A DNA stretch of 64,000 nucleotides from Hippopus hippopus (GCA_946811185.2 OX328097.1:11230252-11294251), one strand, 5' to 3'. Positions 45,280 through 57,690 are shown, counted from the stretch's first letter. Program-made: numbers and translations. Notes: a model not told the origin generated them from the letters alone.

Positions 45280-45717
45280 TTAAGACTTTGACGCCGTTAA
45301 CTATCACTCGGTTACGTCTCATTCAATCCTTTTTACTTTATAAGTGCAAGCAATTATTGATCACGAAATTCTTAAAATTGTTTCGTACATGGATCCTGTG
45401 TGGCCTAGCGGCAAAGGTGTAGAATTCGTGAATGGTGGAATGATAACAGCATTATCTCATTTTCCTACAATGCTTTCTACCCCTAAAAAAAAGAAGAAAA
45501 AAAGGTCCCTTAATTTGAGCCCACTGTAATTTGTTGCCTTCAAACGCTGGACGGGTATGAAGCTTTGTCGTCTGGTAAAAGATTAAAGGAATTTAGATTG
45601 AACTCTACAACTGTAAGGTACTAAGTACAACGACAGTCTATTGAAAATACGCGAGTGACCATAGCTTTAATGAAAGTAACATCTACAAAATCTAATAATT
45701 TGCCGTCTATTGCAGAG

Positions 45718-46500
45718 TTAATTCAGAAAGATAAATATTAAGACGGCCAGATATAAACTTCCGGTACGGGTAGCAGTAATCCAATGACCAGAATTCCCTG
45801 TGACGGTATTCAATGGAACAGCCTCGCCTCTATTATTGGAATCAGAAAAGGGCAACTGTATGTAATCCTCGATACAGATGAAATATTTCTCTACAAAAGA
45901 ATCTGAATCGTTTCTACTTTTTTGGTCCACAAACCTTTCCTCGATTAATTCGCTCGACAGACCAAGAGCTGCCAAGTCGTTTTCGGAAAAGCCAAGATGC
46001 TCGCAATAAAACATAAAACGATTCAACTGGACTGTGACAGTTGGGATAGGATTACCTACTTGTTGAAAAATACCATTTGACTGGTAAGCTTGATTTCCCC
46101 AATCGTACAAAAAAGATAATGTAAAAATGAACGTGCTGTTATCGTCTCCTAGGATGTCGATCCTGAAACTGTTATAAGTAAAGATTACCCTGAAAAATGA
46201 AATAAAGTTGTCATCGTTACAGGTGGCCGTTGTTTTAAATACCACACTTAAAGTGTCACTGTCAAACAGTGACGGGCGTTCGATTTCACAGTCCAAATTC
46301 GATTCCAAAAATTTCTTTGCAGTGTCAACGAAAGCATCGGCGTAAGAAGAGCCATCTAGTACATCTTTTATACTCTCTGGAGACGCGACCTTAAACAACA
46401 GTTCGTATTTTAGAAAGTTGGGGTCCACAGCCATGTACCGCTGACAGGTTCCTTGTTTAGGTACGTGATACATTGGACAACGTAGTTCCTGGCATCGACC
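45718..46500 (-). CDS. SMB-like gene exon 2
   Basis: 261 codons including the stop. It starts GRCQELRCPMYHVPKQGTCQ, with cysteines that may pair with those of exon 1. The remainder looks like a folded membrane-proximal domain ending in a hydrophobic tail. No alternative donor leading to a 7TM exon was evident near its end. Confidence 0.72.
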   Translation of the reverse strand, partial: GRCQELRCPMYHVPKQGTCQRYMAVDPNFLKYELLFKVASPESIKDVLDGSSYADAFVDTAKKFLESNLDCEIERPSLFDSDTLSVVFKTTATCNDDNFISFFRVIFTYNSFRIDILGDDNSTFIFTLSFLYDWGNQAYQSNGIFQQVGNPIPTVTVQLNRFMFYCEHLGFSENDLAALGLSSELIEERFVDQKSRNDSDSFVEKYFICIEDYIQLPFSDSNNRGEAVPLNTVTGNSGHWITATRTGSLYLAVLIFIFLN

Positions 46501-48126
46501 CTAAAATAGAATACATCAACCTTTAATTTCTATCCTTAGAAAGAGCAAGTGAATAGTTATTACAAACGTTGTTTTAATATAATCATATCTTAATATTCTT
46601 AAGAATGATTGGTAAATACGAACCGTGTTGATTTCCTGTCCGGTTACTGTCGTTTTGTGAGAAGATAAGGATAGATGGCTTCAATGATCGCTTTGACGAT
46701 AACGAGGACCACGTAGGCAACAATGCCGACGACAATGACGATGAAATCGAAAAAGACAACGATAATGATAGTACTGACAATATTTTTGTAAAATATCGTA
46801 ATTTTACCAATTACCAAATATTATAATTCCGACTTTTAGCAATCCCTATGGATGAAGACCTTTGAAACATTGTGGGAAAAGAAGAAAATGCTGGTGACCA
46901 GCATTTTCTTCTTTTCCCACAGTGTTTTCTGTCGTTTCAAATACAATTCCAAACATTTCATTACATCTAATTTATCGCCTGTAAATGTTCTCAATATGGA
47001 AAATTTTAAAATGTTGTTTTTGATAAAGAATTTTAAACTGTAGTCTTACCAACTCCGGGTTAAAAATCATGTCATCTGAGTCGCAAGACTGTGTTGAAGA
47101 TCTTATTGTTATCAATGAACGACTTCGAGGAAACGAATTGCCCGTTGTTATATCTCGTGCACTGGATCTGGCATTCGAAGGATTAACACAGCTTGATGTC
47201 TGGGTAGTAATTTGGCCCGCGACATCATTTGAGTAAACGTTACATAGAAAACAAAATGGATTCTTGTAATATGACGCAGATGCAGTGTACACCGGAAAGA
47301 CCAACGAGTTGTTTTTACATGATTTTTCCAAAAAGTCATAATTTTCACCCCAATCGTAATAAACAGCCCCTTCATCGTACTGACACTGAGAAATAAGGTC
47401 AAGAATTTCGTAGCATTCGAAGTTCCATTCTACGTCCACAGGTGGAAGAATGATTGGTTCACATGTCCTATAAAAGTCTTTAACGATTGCTACAGGTGAT
47501 CTGTATTCAAATGATTCTGAAGAACACGAACGATGCTGTACATTCAAATCAATCACGTTCTCAGCACCGTTACAGGTTGCACATTTTCTATTTTTATACA
47601 GGATGTTGTTCTCCACGTCTAAAACCGGTGCTAGGTCATCTACAGTCTCCACTGAACACGGGTCGTCGAACTCGGTAGAATTACCTTGAAAGCATGAGTC
47701 GATGATATAGTATGATTGTAAAGATCTCTCATCAGAGGCTAGTTGAGGCCAAAAATCTTCGTATGTTTGATTGACAAGATATATCTCATCAAAGTTTTTA
47801 CACGAAACCGTCAAGTTTTGCTTGGTCACGTTGACGACATCCGGGCAACAGTTACCAAACTCAAAACAGTTTGTGGAACAAGAACATTGTTTACAACAAT
47901 CTGATGATGAGTCCTCGGATGGCGCACTCGGTTCGGATGTACAAAACGATGTTTTGTAGCAAATATGCTGTTTTATCAACGAAACAATGCCATCAGAATC
48001 ACTTATATTCAGAAATAGATTTTCTATTACTAAAGTGTCCTCGAGTGAATTTTCCATGCTATGTCCGATAAATATAAAAAGCATGATTACAGCGGTATTG
48101 CGATTTGTAACCCCTATCATTTTCAT
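45718..48126 (-). CDS. Somatomedin-B-like cysteine-rich receptor ectodomain protein (2 exons)
   Basis: Exons 48126-47050 and 46500-45718 join in phase 0 (donor GTAAGA, acceptor TTTTAG), giving 619 residues and TAA. Residues about 11-23 are a hydrophobic signal peptide. Residues 77-94 (CCKQCSCSTNCFEFGNCC) have the cysteine spacing of a somatomedin-B-like module. The rest is Cys-rich and N-glycosylation-rich, with receptor-ectodomain phrases such as YKNRKCATCNG and YYKNPFCFLCN. I associate this layout with a large molluscan family of adhesion/class B-type GPCRs. Here no seven-helix domain follows: the protein stops after one hydrophobic segment (SLYLAVLIFIFLN), which suggests a GPI signal, a single-pass anchor, or a receptor cut in its first helix. 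The ligand is unknown. Confidence 0.75.
46800..47038. mobile_element. Family A element in the SMB-like gene intron
   Basis: Retains the family hairpin (about 46866-46926) with one centre change (GGTGACC). The ends are eroded. It occupies about half of the 549-bp intron. Confidence 0.7.
47050..48126 (-). CDS. SMB-like gene exon 1
   Basis: 359 codons: signal peptide, somatomedin-B-like motif and most of the Cys-rich region, ending ...FNPEL at a GTAAGA donor. Upstream, a TATATAT stretch at 48188-48195 could be a TATA box, about 65 bp before the ATG. Confidence 0.75.
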
Positions 48127-48199
48127 ATCTATGACCTTCGCTGTGCTGTTCCGATAACGTTTAAATTCGATATTGTAGAGTTTTCCAAATATATACCAT

Positions 48200-50475
48200 G
48201 TAGAGACGAGGGTCGACCATGAAATGCAGAAATTAATCTATCGAGACTGAATTCAGAAAAAAAGTTTTTTTTCCCCATCTTGTGCCCTAAAATGTACATG
48301 TAGCTCTTTAAGTTACTACACCAAGCTTCATATCAACAAAAAATATATAAACATTATTCTCATTATTTTTGTTCCAAATTTCTAGATATTTGATTGGCTA
48401 TTAAAACGTTTTGAAAAGAATCGTATTTATCATAAAAAGTACTCTTTTAAAACTGATATCGAACACTTCTGCTGGTATGCTTTATTAGAAAATATAAAGA
48501 TGCATAGGTCTAAAATGTCCTTCTGGTTTTAATGATGCCTTTAGAAGTAAACTGCAACCTTGTCATTTCTTGAGGATCTAACTGATACTCTTTGACAAGG
48601 TCCACAATGGGCAAGGACCACCGTTCACTGTAATTTTACAAGAAAAGCTGTGCTTGAGGAGTTTATGGCAGTCCCTTGAAGTACGTTAGAGTATTGTGAG
48701 GACCGTTATAGTATGTTTAAGTACGACGATAAGAAAGGTTGATTGTAAGTTAGACTCCTGTAAGGTACAGAGTACGTCAGGAAGAACGATGAATTACGCC
48801 TAAGTGCACACAATTACCTTAATGTATGTTAGACAACGACCATTGCGCATTTCACTTACGGTATAAGTGGCGGCGTGCTCATTTCCAGTCATATGCTCCG
48901 AGGTGAAAAACTCATTATCTTCCCCTAGGTGGCATTTTTCAAATACTGACCTATCTGACTTGGGCATTCTGGATACAGAACCGCACTACTTTTCAAAACG
49001 ACAACCGTTACTTCGAATTTCAAAATAAAATAATCATTTACTCAATAGAACGCTACCTTCATTCAGCTATGATCAGCTAGCATGTAACCTATGCGCCAGT
49101 CATTTATAAAACATACAGCCCCTACAGGCTGGGTAACAGCTTCGGTATAAGCCCAGACACCTCTTGTTTTATAAGTCTGTAAAAACATTACACGGATCCT
49201 GGTCTCCCTAAAGTCTATATTCAGAAACTGTATTCGAAGGTGTGCAGTAAAACAATAGTATTTGTGAAAACTATTTTTCCCGTTTGAAGTTATGAAGTTT
49301 TCAAGAAATTTGCAGCGAAAAAACAGGCTAGATTTTTGTGGTATTTGTCGAAGACAATACCACTATGAGTTCAATATAGAATTTTGAAGACCATGTATCG
49401 TATTTTGTGCAAAGCCGAAGGAAATAAACCCAATTAAACTCAATTTTTCTCAGACAAATGAGTTTTTCGATAGCACTCAGATATGTAATTGGAAATGGCA
49501 TGTTAAAATACACTGGGTGAGGCCATCGATCGTGGAAATACTGATTTTTGATTGAAAATCACTTCACTCGCTCATAGCCTTCTATTGGCGCAATGATATA
49601 CAAAGTTTGTCTACTGATCGCTTGGTCTTGGGCTTTTTCGTTCCAAAAACAGTTTGTCGCATGGCTTGTTCGTTCCATGATTGCGCGCTACTCCATTTGA
49701 TTGGGCATGAATATTTATAGATCGAAATACATGTAATTGATTGTAATGTTGAGAATTAAATGTTAACGGTCAAAGATATTTCAAAATCATAGTTTTCAGG
49801 TACAAACTTAATTCTATTCGATATATTCACATAGTTTCTCTCTCTCTATCCATCATGCATCCTACTGTCAAGGGACGTTACTCCTGACTCCTCCTTATGA
49901 TCAAAGGGAGACCACCAATACACAAATAATCCTAACTTTGTCATGAGTACTCTCCCTTCAACCAAAACAGATATTCATTTGCTTAGTAGGTTGACTTTCA
50001 AGCCAATATTTGAATAATATTTCTCTTTTTCTTTCAAATTGTTAATTCCACACAATGGCTTCCTTGACAAATACCACTTCAGCGTTCTGAACGCTTTGAT
50101 TCCCCAGAGATATTGTTTATAGCCACTTTCTCAATTGCTACCTTTTTAGCGGCGAGTTTTAGTTTACACACCGCGTATTAATATTTATCCTGTACAGGAT
50201 AGTGATGCGTCATAGCAGACAGGTCGAATCTTCGAAGAATATGACACGCGCAGCCAACGGTGAAAAATTGCGTTGTGGTTGTTCTCGGAAATTGAAATGA
50301 ACTTTTTTCCAGAGTCATATTGTACAGTTCGAAGGCAAATAATGAGACGTTTTAGTCCTAGTGCAAAATTGTGCAGCGGACAGAAATGACGCAAAATCAG
50401 ATCTCACTTTCAGTTAGGTCTACTCTTTCTCCACACCGTCCGCGAAATCCACTGACAACGCCTATGACGGTGAAC
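48200..50475. other. Intergenic, no recognised element
   Basis: Upstream of the somatomedin-B-like gene. Moderate complexity; no coding frame with a motif and no inverted repeat of note. Confidence 0.4.
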
Positions 50476-50482
50476 ATTTTAA

Positions 50483-50673
50483 CCCTCTAAAAATAACTAG
50501 ACCAAATTGAGAGCATTTGCAGACTACAAATTAAATGAAGCCTTGATGCTGATTTCTGTAATTGATAGGGTGGGAAACAGTGTGAGAAAAAGAGAAAATG
50601 CTGGCAATCTTACAATGTTTTGAAACGTCTTCTCTTTCAGGGTAGTTCAAACGCGAGATTGTGTGGTAAAGAG
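50483..50673. mobile_element. Family A element with half the hairpin deleted
   Basis: TTAA 50479-50482 and 50674-50677. The left arm GAGAAAATGCTGGCAATC passes straight into CTTACAATGTTTTG, so the right arm is missing. Confidence 0.7.
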
Positions 50674-51399
50674 TTAAATCATAACAGCATGACAATAAAT
50701 AAAACCGGTTTTTGAATTCGATAGAAATTTCCTCATCTGGCAGTTAGACAGTGTACCAGCCTTGAAGGGTCGTATATACTATTGTTTGTGCAAGATAAAA
50801 CTTTCATGTCACTAAAGTCGATTTTGTGATACTTTTTTCATCATTACAACAAAAGTAGTATGATCCTTGTTTTTGTAAGTTGAGAAGAAAAACTTTTGTG
50901 TTATCTATAGGACATCTGACCGGTAACGAAAACGATCCAATTACCTTATAAATATGACCATCTGGGGCCTGACCAACCGAAAATTGCTGACTCTTTTTAC
51001 TTTACTTTCGATCAGTTTCTCCCTGAAGGCACCTTGGTTACACGGCAACATCTGTGCAGTCTGATCCTAGTCGATGCCTTCCGTAAATGTCCCAATTTTC
51101 GCAAAAGGTGCTGAAAGGGTTACTGGTGATTATTTTTGACCTTGTAGTGTTCCTCTGACTCACATCATCTCTGCAGAATTCGTCATTTTGATGTGTCTGA
51201 TTCGTTTTAAAGGTGCTGGACGCAGCTTCCCGCAGTGCTTCAGTTCTACCACGGAAACAGCTCTCACATCCTGTGTTTAGCCAGTGCCAGGCTGTGCCTC
51301 TGCGGTGCTTTATCCATAGACAGTGACGCCAGCGGGGACGATTTTTCTTTCCTTTGTCTCTTTTTCTTCTCAATGACAACAAAATCATTTTTTATACTC

Positions 51400-51590
51400 T
51401 TTCATTGAAAGAATATGCAGACTATATATAACCGTACCAGTGACTTCAAATTATAGGATAGAAAACACTTTTTCTTGGAAAAGAAGGAAATGTTGGTTAC
51501 CGTCATTTTTTCTTTTTTTCCACAATTTTCTTTAGTGCCTTATACTCCTCTAAGATTATAAAATCATACGATAATTAAGCAAAGAGTTTC
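51400..51590. mobile_element. Family A element, decayed
   Basis: Hairpin with a T-rich right arm at about 51470-51530 (GGTTACCGTCATTTTTTC). Confidence 0.5.
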
Positions 51591-51808
51591 ACCCAAATAC
51601 TTTTATTTCGATGAATGAAGTTTTGAAAAGAGACGAGGATTTGGATTACTAATTACAATGTACGTTGTGGTGTACATCCCCCTAGTTATAAGATACAACT
51701 AACCCAAAGTATACAAAAAGCCACGCCCACACAGAGCAGGGGTGGGGGTTAATCCCGATGAAATTTGTCATTTAAACCATTCATCGTCATTTATAGAATT
51801 TTCGTTAA

Positions 51809-52093
51809 CCCGTTACCTGACAATGAAAATTACGGATTTTTTAAAATTTGAATGCATTTGCTTAAGACAAAATTAACCCAGCTAAAAATCATTATATTTG
51901 TGTTTAAAAGGGTAGAAAACACTGTGAGAAAAGGAGAAAATGCTGGTTACCAGCATTTCTTCCTTTTCCCACAATGTTTTCTACCCTATGAAACACAAGT
52001 TTTCAATTTTTGAGTCACATTTCTTTTGTCGTCTGCAACCCCTTTCAATTTGGACGAGTCTAAAATTTTAAATTTTTGTCGTCTGGTTAAGAG
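51809..52093. mobile_element. Family A element
   Basis: TTAA 51805-51808 at the left, GGTTAAGAG-TTGA at the right; hairpin 51927-51987 with one base missing in the right arm. Confidence 0.7.
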
Positions 52094-52284
52094 TTGACGT
52101 AGTTTTATTTTACCTTATAAGGATACCCTAAGCTCGCGCATAGAAAAAAACGGAATGGCAATCCTAATGGGATCTCTAAAGCAAAAATCTAGTTTTATGT
52201 AAATAAATGAAACGAAAGTTTCGACTCAAAAATAAATCCCCAAATATTGCATTTCAAAATTTATTTCACGAGAAAAAATACCAT

Positions 52285-52395
52285 ATCGGATTGTGTAGAT
52301 CCAAGATCAGACTGCAAGTTTTGTGTTGTCTGATCTTGATCTACACTGTCCTCAAAAAGCGCCCCGAGTCGCCCATAGCAGCTTAATGGTTAAAT
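52285..52395. mobile_element. Family C element, partial
   Basis: Core 52290-52350 (GTGTAGATCCAAGATCAGAC and inverse), right flank GAGTCGCCCATAGCAGCTTA. Confidence 0.6.
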
Positions 52396-52789
52396 TAGGG
52401 TAATGAAATAGAAGTGTGGGTGTTTAAACCCAGTATAATACACTGCTCAAAAGAATTAAAGGAACACACAAATACCGCAATTCAAAACTTTCTTTTTGCT
52501 AATTACATGTATTCAGTCTTTGTGCTCTGAAAACCATCAACTTACATTCTTAATAGACAAAATGGCTCAATAATTTTCTTGTTTGTTTGATTTCAAATGC
52601 TTATAAACCATGTTAAGAAGAAAATAAAAAGATTTGTTTTCATTGTTTTTTTGTTAAAAAACTCATATTTTTCCAATATTTTGTTGATATTTTTGTCAAA
52701 TCATATGAAAGAAAAAAAAAACAAGAATAAAAAAATGACACCTCCGGTTCTCTTAAAAGCCTGTGTGGCATATCAAAAAGACGGCTTTT

Positions 52790-53038
52790 TGTTGTCCGTG
52801 GTTGTGAGGTAGAGCGTTGGCCTCGTACCCATAAGGTCGTACCCATAAGGTCCTGAGTTCGATACCCGGGAGCGGGTGTCAACTTTGGGATTTTTCATCG
52901 GCCCACACATTCGGCGCGAGTACTGGTGTAGATCTAGTTCCCAGGAAGCAGAATCGAGAGAGATTAGTATAAGTTGTAAGAACTTGTTTCTCAATTGATG
53001 TAAAATAAATATATTTAAACTAAAAACTGTAAACTGTA
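52790..53038 (+). repeat. tRNA-derived SINE, full length
   Basis: Box A-like GTTGTGAGGTAGAGCGTTGG and box B-like GAGTTCGATACC, with a 15-bp duplication (GTACCCATAAGGTC) between. The body has GCAGAATCGAGAGAGATTAG and a 3' tail GTAAAATAAATATATTTAAAC. The same body and tail recur at 63518-63690. Confidence 0.7.
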
Positions 53039-53039
53039 A

Positions 53040-54105
53040 AGTCAAAAATAGGTAATTTTCACCGTTTATAACTCGAAAATATATTGGATAACCCATCACA
53101 ACACACATATATAAGATCGGAGAAAACTCGAACGTGTCAGTTACTGCATTGGTTGCCATAATATACATAGGCGAAAATGCATGGAGAAGCCCGTCGATTT
53201 CACGGACGCCATTGATCGAGACAACCTTCGTTATCGTTCGTGTATATTCGAACTAGGTCTTCGAGAACGTCACGTGATAACATTGCATCTCATTAGCGCT
53301 ATTACGTAGTAGACAGGACTATTGTTTACAATTCCAACATTATGTCATCGGAGAGTAATATTGCTCATTTTGAACCTGTTTTCTTATTTAGATGTAGTAA
53401 ACTCTTCCTGTATTGATGATAAATTTATGAATTAGCGATGATCAGCCTGTGTCGTTGTTTCTGTTTACGATGTCGATAAACTGACGTTTTTCAAGCCTAG
53501 AATGGGGACAAAACGATCAAGTGCATAAAGGGTTTGTTTCGAAGCTTTGAATGATCACGTGGTGTTTACGTCATTAACACGTCACTGCGGACATTTACGA
53601 CGAAAAGTCGGCTAATCGTCGGCGATCATCGATGTAAACAAACAGATAATGCGGTATGGTAGGATCTGTTCTAGTTTCAAAATTCTTTTTTCTGCCACTG
53701 ACTGGAACCTTTGCGAACTGCACCTTTACATATCGTGAAAGTCATAATAATCTTCATAATTTTACATGGTAAAAATGAAATTTACTTTTATTTTATAAAC
53801 AGGTTGTTTATTCAGTTGGACGCTACTGAGACTTTAAAGGCTTAGCCCATACATCTTTTGTGCAAACCAGATCATTTTGCCTGTTCTGAGATTTTATAAT
53901 GTTAGGACTGAATGAACTTACGAGCAGAAAACTATTTGCATGGCCTTGCACTGAAAGAATTATCTTGGGATCAAAATCGAGGACACGTGTTCCTTTAATT
54001 TTTTTTGAACAGTGTACATAATTCGGAAGAGAGAGAAAGAGGATGTTGTAAATCATTGAGAAATCAGCTATATGATTTATCATACTTCAGTTTCACTAAG
54101 ATTTT
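53040..54105. other. Intergenic, no recognised element
   Basis: No gene or repeat signature seen; slightly higher GC around 53150-53650 but without coding frames. Confidence 0.4.
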
Positions 54106-54114
54106 ACCCGTTAA

Positions 54115-54327
54115 CTCTTAGTCCTGCTATGTAACTGAAAGGAAACTATTTACCCGATAGTAAAAACCCGAATTTGGCTATTTCAAAGGTATTTTGTGGG
54201 GAAAATATGTCCTTACCGGACAGTGTAGATCAAAGATCAGACTGCACAGAACACACGTTCTGTGCAGTCTGATCTTGATCTACAATGTCTGCAAAAGGTC
54301 AGTGAGTCGCGCTTAGCAGCCTAGGGG
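54115..54327. mobile_element. Family C full-length element (213 bp)
   Basis: TTAA 54111-54114 and 54328-54331. Ends CTCTTAGTCCTGCTA and the inverse of CCCCTAGGCTGCTAAGCGC. The central hairpin at 54218-54291 is almost perfect. The right TTAA is shared with the following family A element. The same length is seen at 61395-61607. Confidence 0.75.
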
Positions 54328-54331
54328 TTAA

Positions 54332-54546
54332 CACTGTGACAAACGACAAATTCCAGACTAAATTGAAAGCATCTGCAGACGACTAATTCGAAAGTGGTAT
54401 AAAAGAAGTGATGTTCTTTGACAGGGTAGAAAACATTGTGGGAAAAGGAGAAAATGCTGGTTACCAGCATTTTCTCCTGTTCCCACAGTGTTTTCAAAAG
54501 CCTTCTCCTTTAGGGTAGGTTAAACTCGTGACTATGTGATAAAGTG
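54332..54546. mobile_element. Family A TTAA element abutting family C
   Basis: TTAA 54328-54331 (shared) and 54547-54550; intact hairpin 54432-54491. Confidence 0.75.
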
Positions 54547-54832
54547 TTAAATTCTCAGAACAAGATATAATGATTTTGCGGACGTACAGAATAATTTAAG
54601 ACCGCACCGAAGTTGTAGTCTGAACTACACTGTCCGATATAGTGTTCTATGTTATTTCCAAAATATCCCTAACATTATACAAATTTTTTTCCCCATTGAA
54701 TGAAAAGAATGGTTTCATTTACCTCTTTTAGCACAGAATACAATAAACTCGGCCTCTTTTCACAGCTGAAAAATACAATCAACTGATGTTCAGAAAGATT
54801 TTTAGTCTTATATGCTTGACTAAACAAGCGGA

Positions 54833-54893
54833 CGGCATAGATCAAAGATCAGACTGCACGTTCCGTGCAGTCTGATCTTGATCTATGCCGGCC
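54833..54893. mobile_element. Family C core hairpin
   Basis: CGGCATAGATCAAAGATCAG and inverse, GC-richer than other copies (GGCATAG/CTATGCCGGCC). Confidence 0.65.
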
Positions 54894-55267
54894 GCAAGAG
54901 TTCCCCCTCCCCCACCTCGGTGTTGCCTAGATAGCGCTGAAAGGGTAAAATGGGACTGTTAGAAGATTAACGCGTTAAAAGCGGGGACGCGATGTATTGA
55001 GGACCATTAGAATACGAGAGATCTACTCGAGCGTCACTCGCTGTCATACTTTTACGGTGTATTAAATAAGAAAGAAACGCCTTAAATTTCTTATTTTCCC
55101 TACTATACACGTGGTTTCACATCGACAGTGTGTACGATAGATTATTATAATTATTATCAGGTATGTGTACTTTTTATGTCTTATTTTTCAGTCGTCGTCA
55201 TTCTGCTATTTACCTATTCTTGTAAACTGTACTCTTAAACCTAAATGATAAGTACAACTTACATTGA

Positions 55268-55526
55268 GACATGCTCTGTTAAAAAAGGGAGCTTAATGCA
55301 TCTCTGTGATAAATTTTACCAAGCAAGACAACACATAATTAGGGATCCTTAAAATCCACTTTGTTGAAAAACCAATTGAATCATGAGGTAGACTGGTCCT
55401 TTGACATGCAAATAATTGACTCATAACAAATTGTTTCGGCTCAGGTCAGCCTGCGCGGACTGCGCAGGCTGACCTGGGTCGATACTTTTTGCAGATGCAT
55501 TAAGCCTCCTTTTCATAGAGCATAGT
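55268..55526. mobile_element. Family B element, well preserved
   Basis: Palindrome GGTCAGCCTGCGCGGACTGC / GCAGGCTGACC at 55444-55479; ends ACATGCTCTGTTAAAAAAGG and CTTTTCATAGAGCATAGT. Confidence 0.75.
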
Positions 55527-55798
55527 ATTTTATATATAGATGTCTAACCGACTTCGGATCGATGTGCGTATAGATCTCTACACAGATGTTGCATGGGGTA
55601 TAGATAATATCCAATCTTTAAAACTAAGTATTTTCCCCACTAAACTCTATGAAGTGGGTACTTATTAGAGTTTGGTCCCAGTAATCCAATTCGAATAATA
55701 ACCCACAATATAGGTTTTTAGTGAAAAGTTATAGAGACAATATTTCTTTGAACACAAAAATACTCTCCATCTCTGTAAATTTCGTTAAGATGAAGTCG

Positions 55799-56068
55799 AT
55801 ATGGCCTGCAACACGCGAAAAGGGACAGTCAGGCATTTGCGTAAAGTGTCGTCTCGGATCAGCCTGCGCAGTCTGCGGAGGCTAATCTTAGACGGCACTT
55901 TACGTCCACTTTAGATTTTGTCCTACAGTAGACTTGCGTGAAACAGAAAATTACATAAAAGCGGAAAGTGTCGTTTCGGATTAGCCTGCGCGGACTGCGC
56001 AGGCTGATCCGAGACGACACTTTCCGCAAATGTCCGAATGCCCCTTTTCACGTGTTGCAGGCCATATA
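55799..56068. mobile_element. Family D double-hairpin element
   Basis: Outer ends ATATGGCCTGCAACACGCGA and CACGTGTTGCAGGCCATAT. Inner hairpins at about 55843-55905 and 55965-56031. Confidence 0.8.
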
Positions 56069-56214
56069 ATAGCAGAGAGTGTAAAGCAAAGAATAGATTT
56101 TTGTGTAGTATGATCTTAACTGTCCATGTACCATCTGAAGCTCTCGTTGCCTGCTGAAGCATCAATATGCTTGCTGCGAGCCGAGGCAGCTCAGAGGTAG
56201 CTCGCAGGAATAGT

Positions 56215-56354
56215 GGTAATTTTTTTATAGGGTAGAAAAAATTGTTGGAAATGGGAAACAATGCTGGTTACCAGCATTTTCTCCTTTTCCCACAAAGTTT
56301 TCAAAAAAGCCTCTTCTAAAGGGTCCTTAAAACTCGGGATTGTGTGTAAAAGAG
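56215..56354. mobile_element. Family A element, left-truncated
   Basis: Hairpin 56245-56297 and right end GTAAAAGAG-TTAA 56355-56358. Confidence 0.65.
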
Positions 56355-56749
56355 TTAAGACTTGAGTACGTGAGCTCTGGACGTGATAAGACTGAGACAC
56401 AGTTGAAATTGGCGTTAAACACCGTTTACTCTTAGACTGCTATCTACACTGTCCGCTATTTTATGGAGTACTGTGACAAACACACACTTGATATTGCAAT
56501 ACTTTGGTCCGTTTCCTGGGTAAGAAAGTCGTTTTCATTTATTTAGCGGTCAAAGGGTTAGAATAAACGGACAATTACTCTCAAGATATTTCTCTGACCC
56601 CCATCTCATTTTTGCTCCTCTTTTTTACCGTCCAAATGTAGCTTGTTTGTTTGTTTGGTCGTATTCACCCCTTAAATATTCGATATATTCTACCCTATGG
56701 CAGTACTATGTTACACGGGTGTTAACAGTTACGTTAACTCCATTCATGA

Positions 56750-57690
56750 ACATATTAACGAATTTTGTTGCACCTAGATAACCGAGGAGAACGACCTAGA
56801 TCAATACCATCCTTGGTAACCTAGGTGTGTCATCGCTTTACATACAAAAACCCATTACGAAACAATGCAGACTTTAGACAACCCTGAGGAAGTGCTGTTT
56901 TGAAAACACCATGGAAAATGGAGAAAATGCTGGTAACAAGCGGTGTTTTATATCATTTGATAGGAATATGTTTTCGTATGAACCACATATAGTTTTTCGG
57001 CTGCAATTGCTTTCAAAATGACCAAATATGTTTGAACCACTCTCTGGCAACAGGGGACATAACGTATCTCCGTGTTGTATCATACCAAGCAAGTTATCAC
57101 ATAGTTATGGATCCATAAAATCCATTTTGTGTTACAACCGATTAAATCCCAGTATAGACTAGTCCTTGGACATGCAGAAAAATGACTATATCAAAGAGTT
57201 TCGACCCGTGTCAGCCTACGCAGATTGCGTAGACCGACACGGGTCGATAATTTTTGCAAATGTATTAAGCCTCCTTTTCACAGAGCATGGCTTCTCTTCT
57301 TCCCTTCATCGCGATGTAAACGAATGTACTGCACCTGGGTAACCGACGAGGACGATCTAGATCTATACAATCCTCAATAAATTTCGTGTGATCTTTACGT
57401 AAAACCTCATTTGACGCGTTATTTACGAAATGCAGTACAAATGGGTAACCGAGGACAGCAATCTAAATCTGTACCATGCTAGATAAACTTGGTGTGATCC
57501 AAATACGTTAAACTTCATTTGACTCAATGTACACCTATGAAATGTAGTGTACCTGGGTAACCGAGGATGAGGATCTAGACAAGTACCACCCTAGGTAAAC
57601 TAGGGGCGATCCATTACATTAAAAGTTTTTGCATCGCGATGAATGGGGCGAGCAAATAGGGTACGGCTGAGTAACCGAGGATGCTCAAGA
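56750..57690. repeat. Decayed tandem array (about 110-bp units) split by transposons
   Basis: The unit hallmark CACCTGGGTAACCGAGGA followed by GATCTAGA and AxxTxGGTGxGATCC recurs near 56770, 57333, 57438, 57550 and 57667. A family A fragment (about 56840-57020) and a family B element (57033-57292) separate the first unit from the others. Confidence 0.6.
57033..57292. mobile_element. Family B element inside the tandem array
   Basis: GAACCACTCTCTGGCAACAG start, CTTTTCACAGAGCATGGC end; palindrome GTGTCAGCCTACGCAGATTG / CGTAGACCGACAC at 57209-57241. Confidence 0.7.

Noticed and set aside
51038..51388. 116-codon minus-strand reading frame rich in Arg/Trp (RPRWRHCLWIKHRRGTAWHW)
   Set aside because: Looks faintly like a transposase N-terminus but I could match no family motif, and no splice sites or companion exons were evident.
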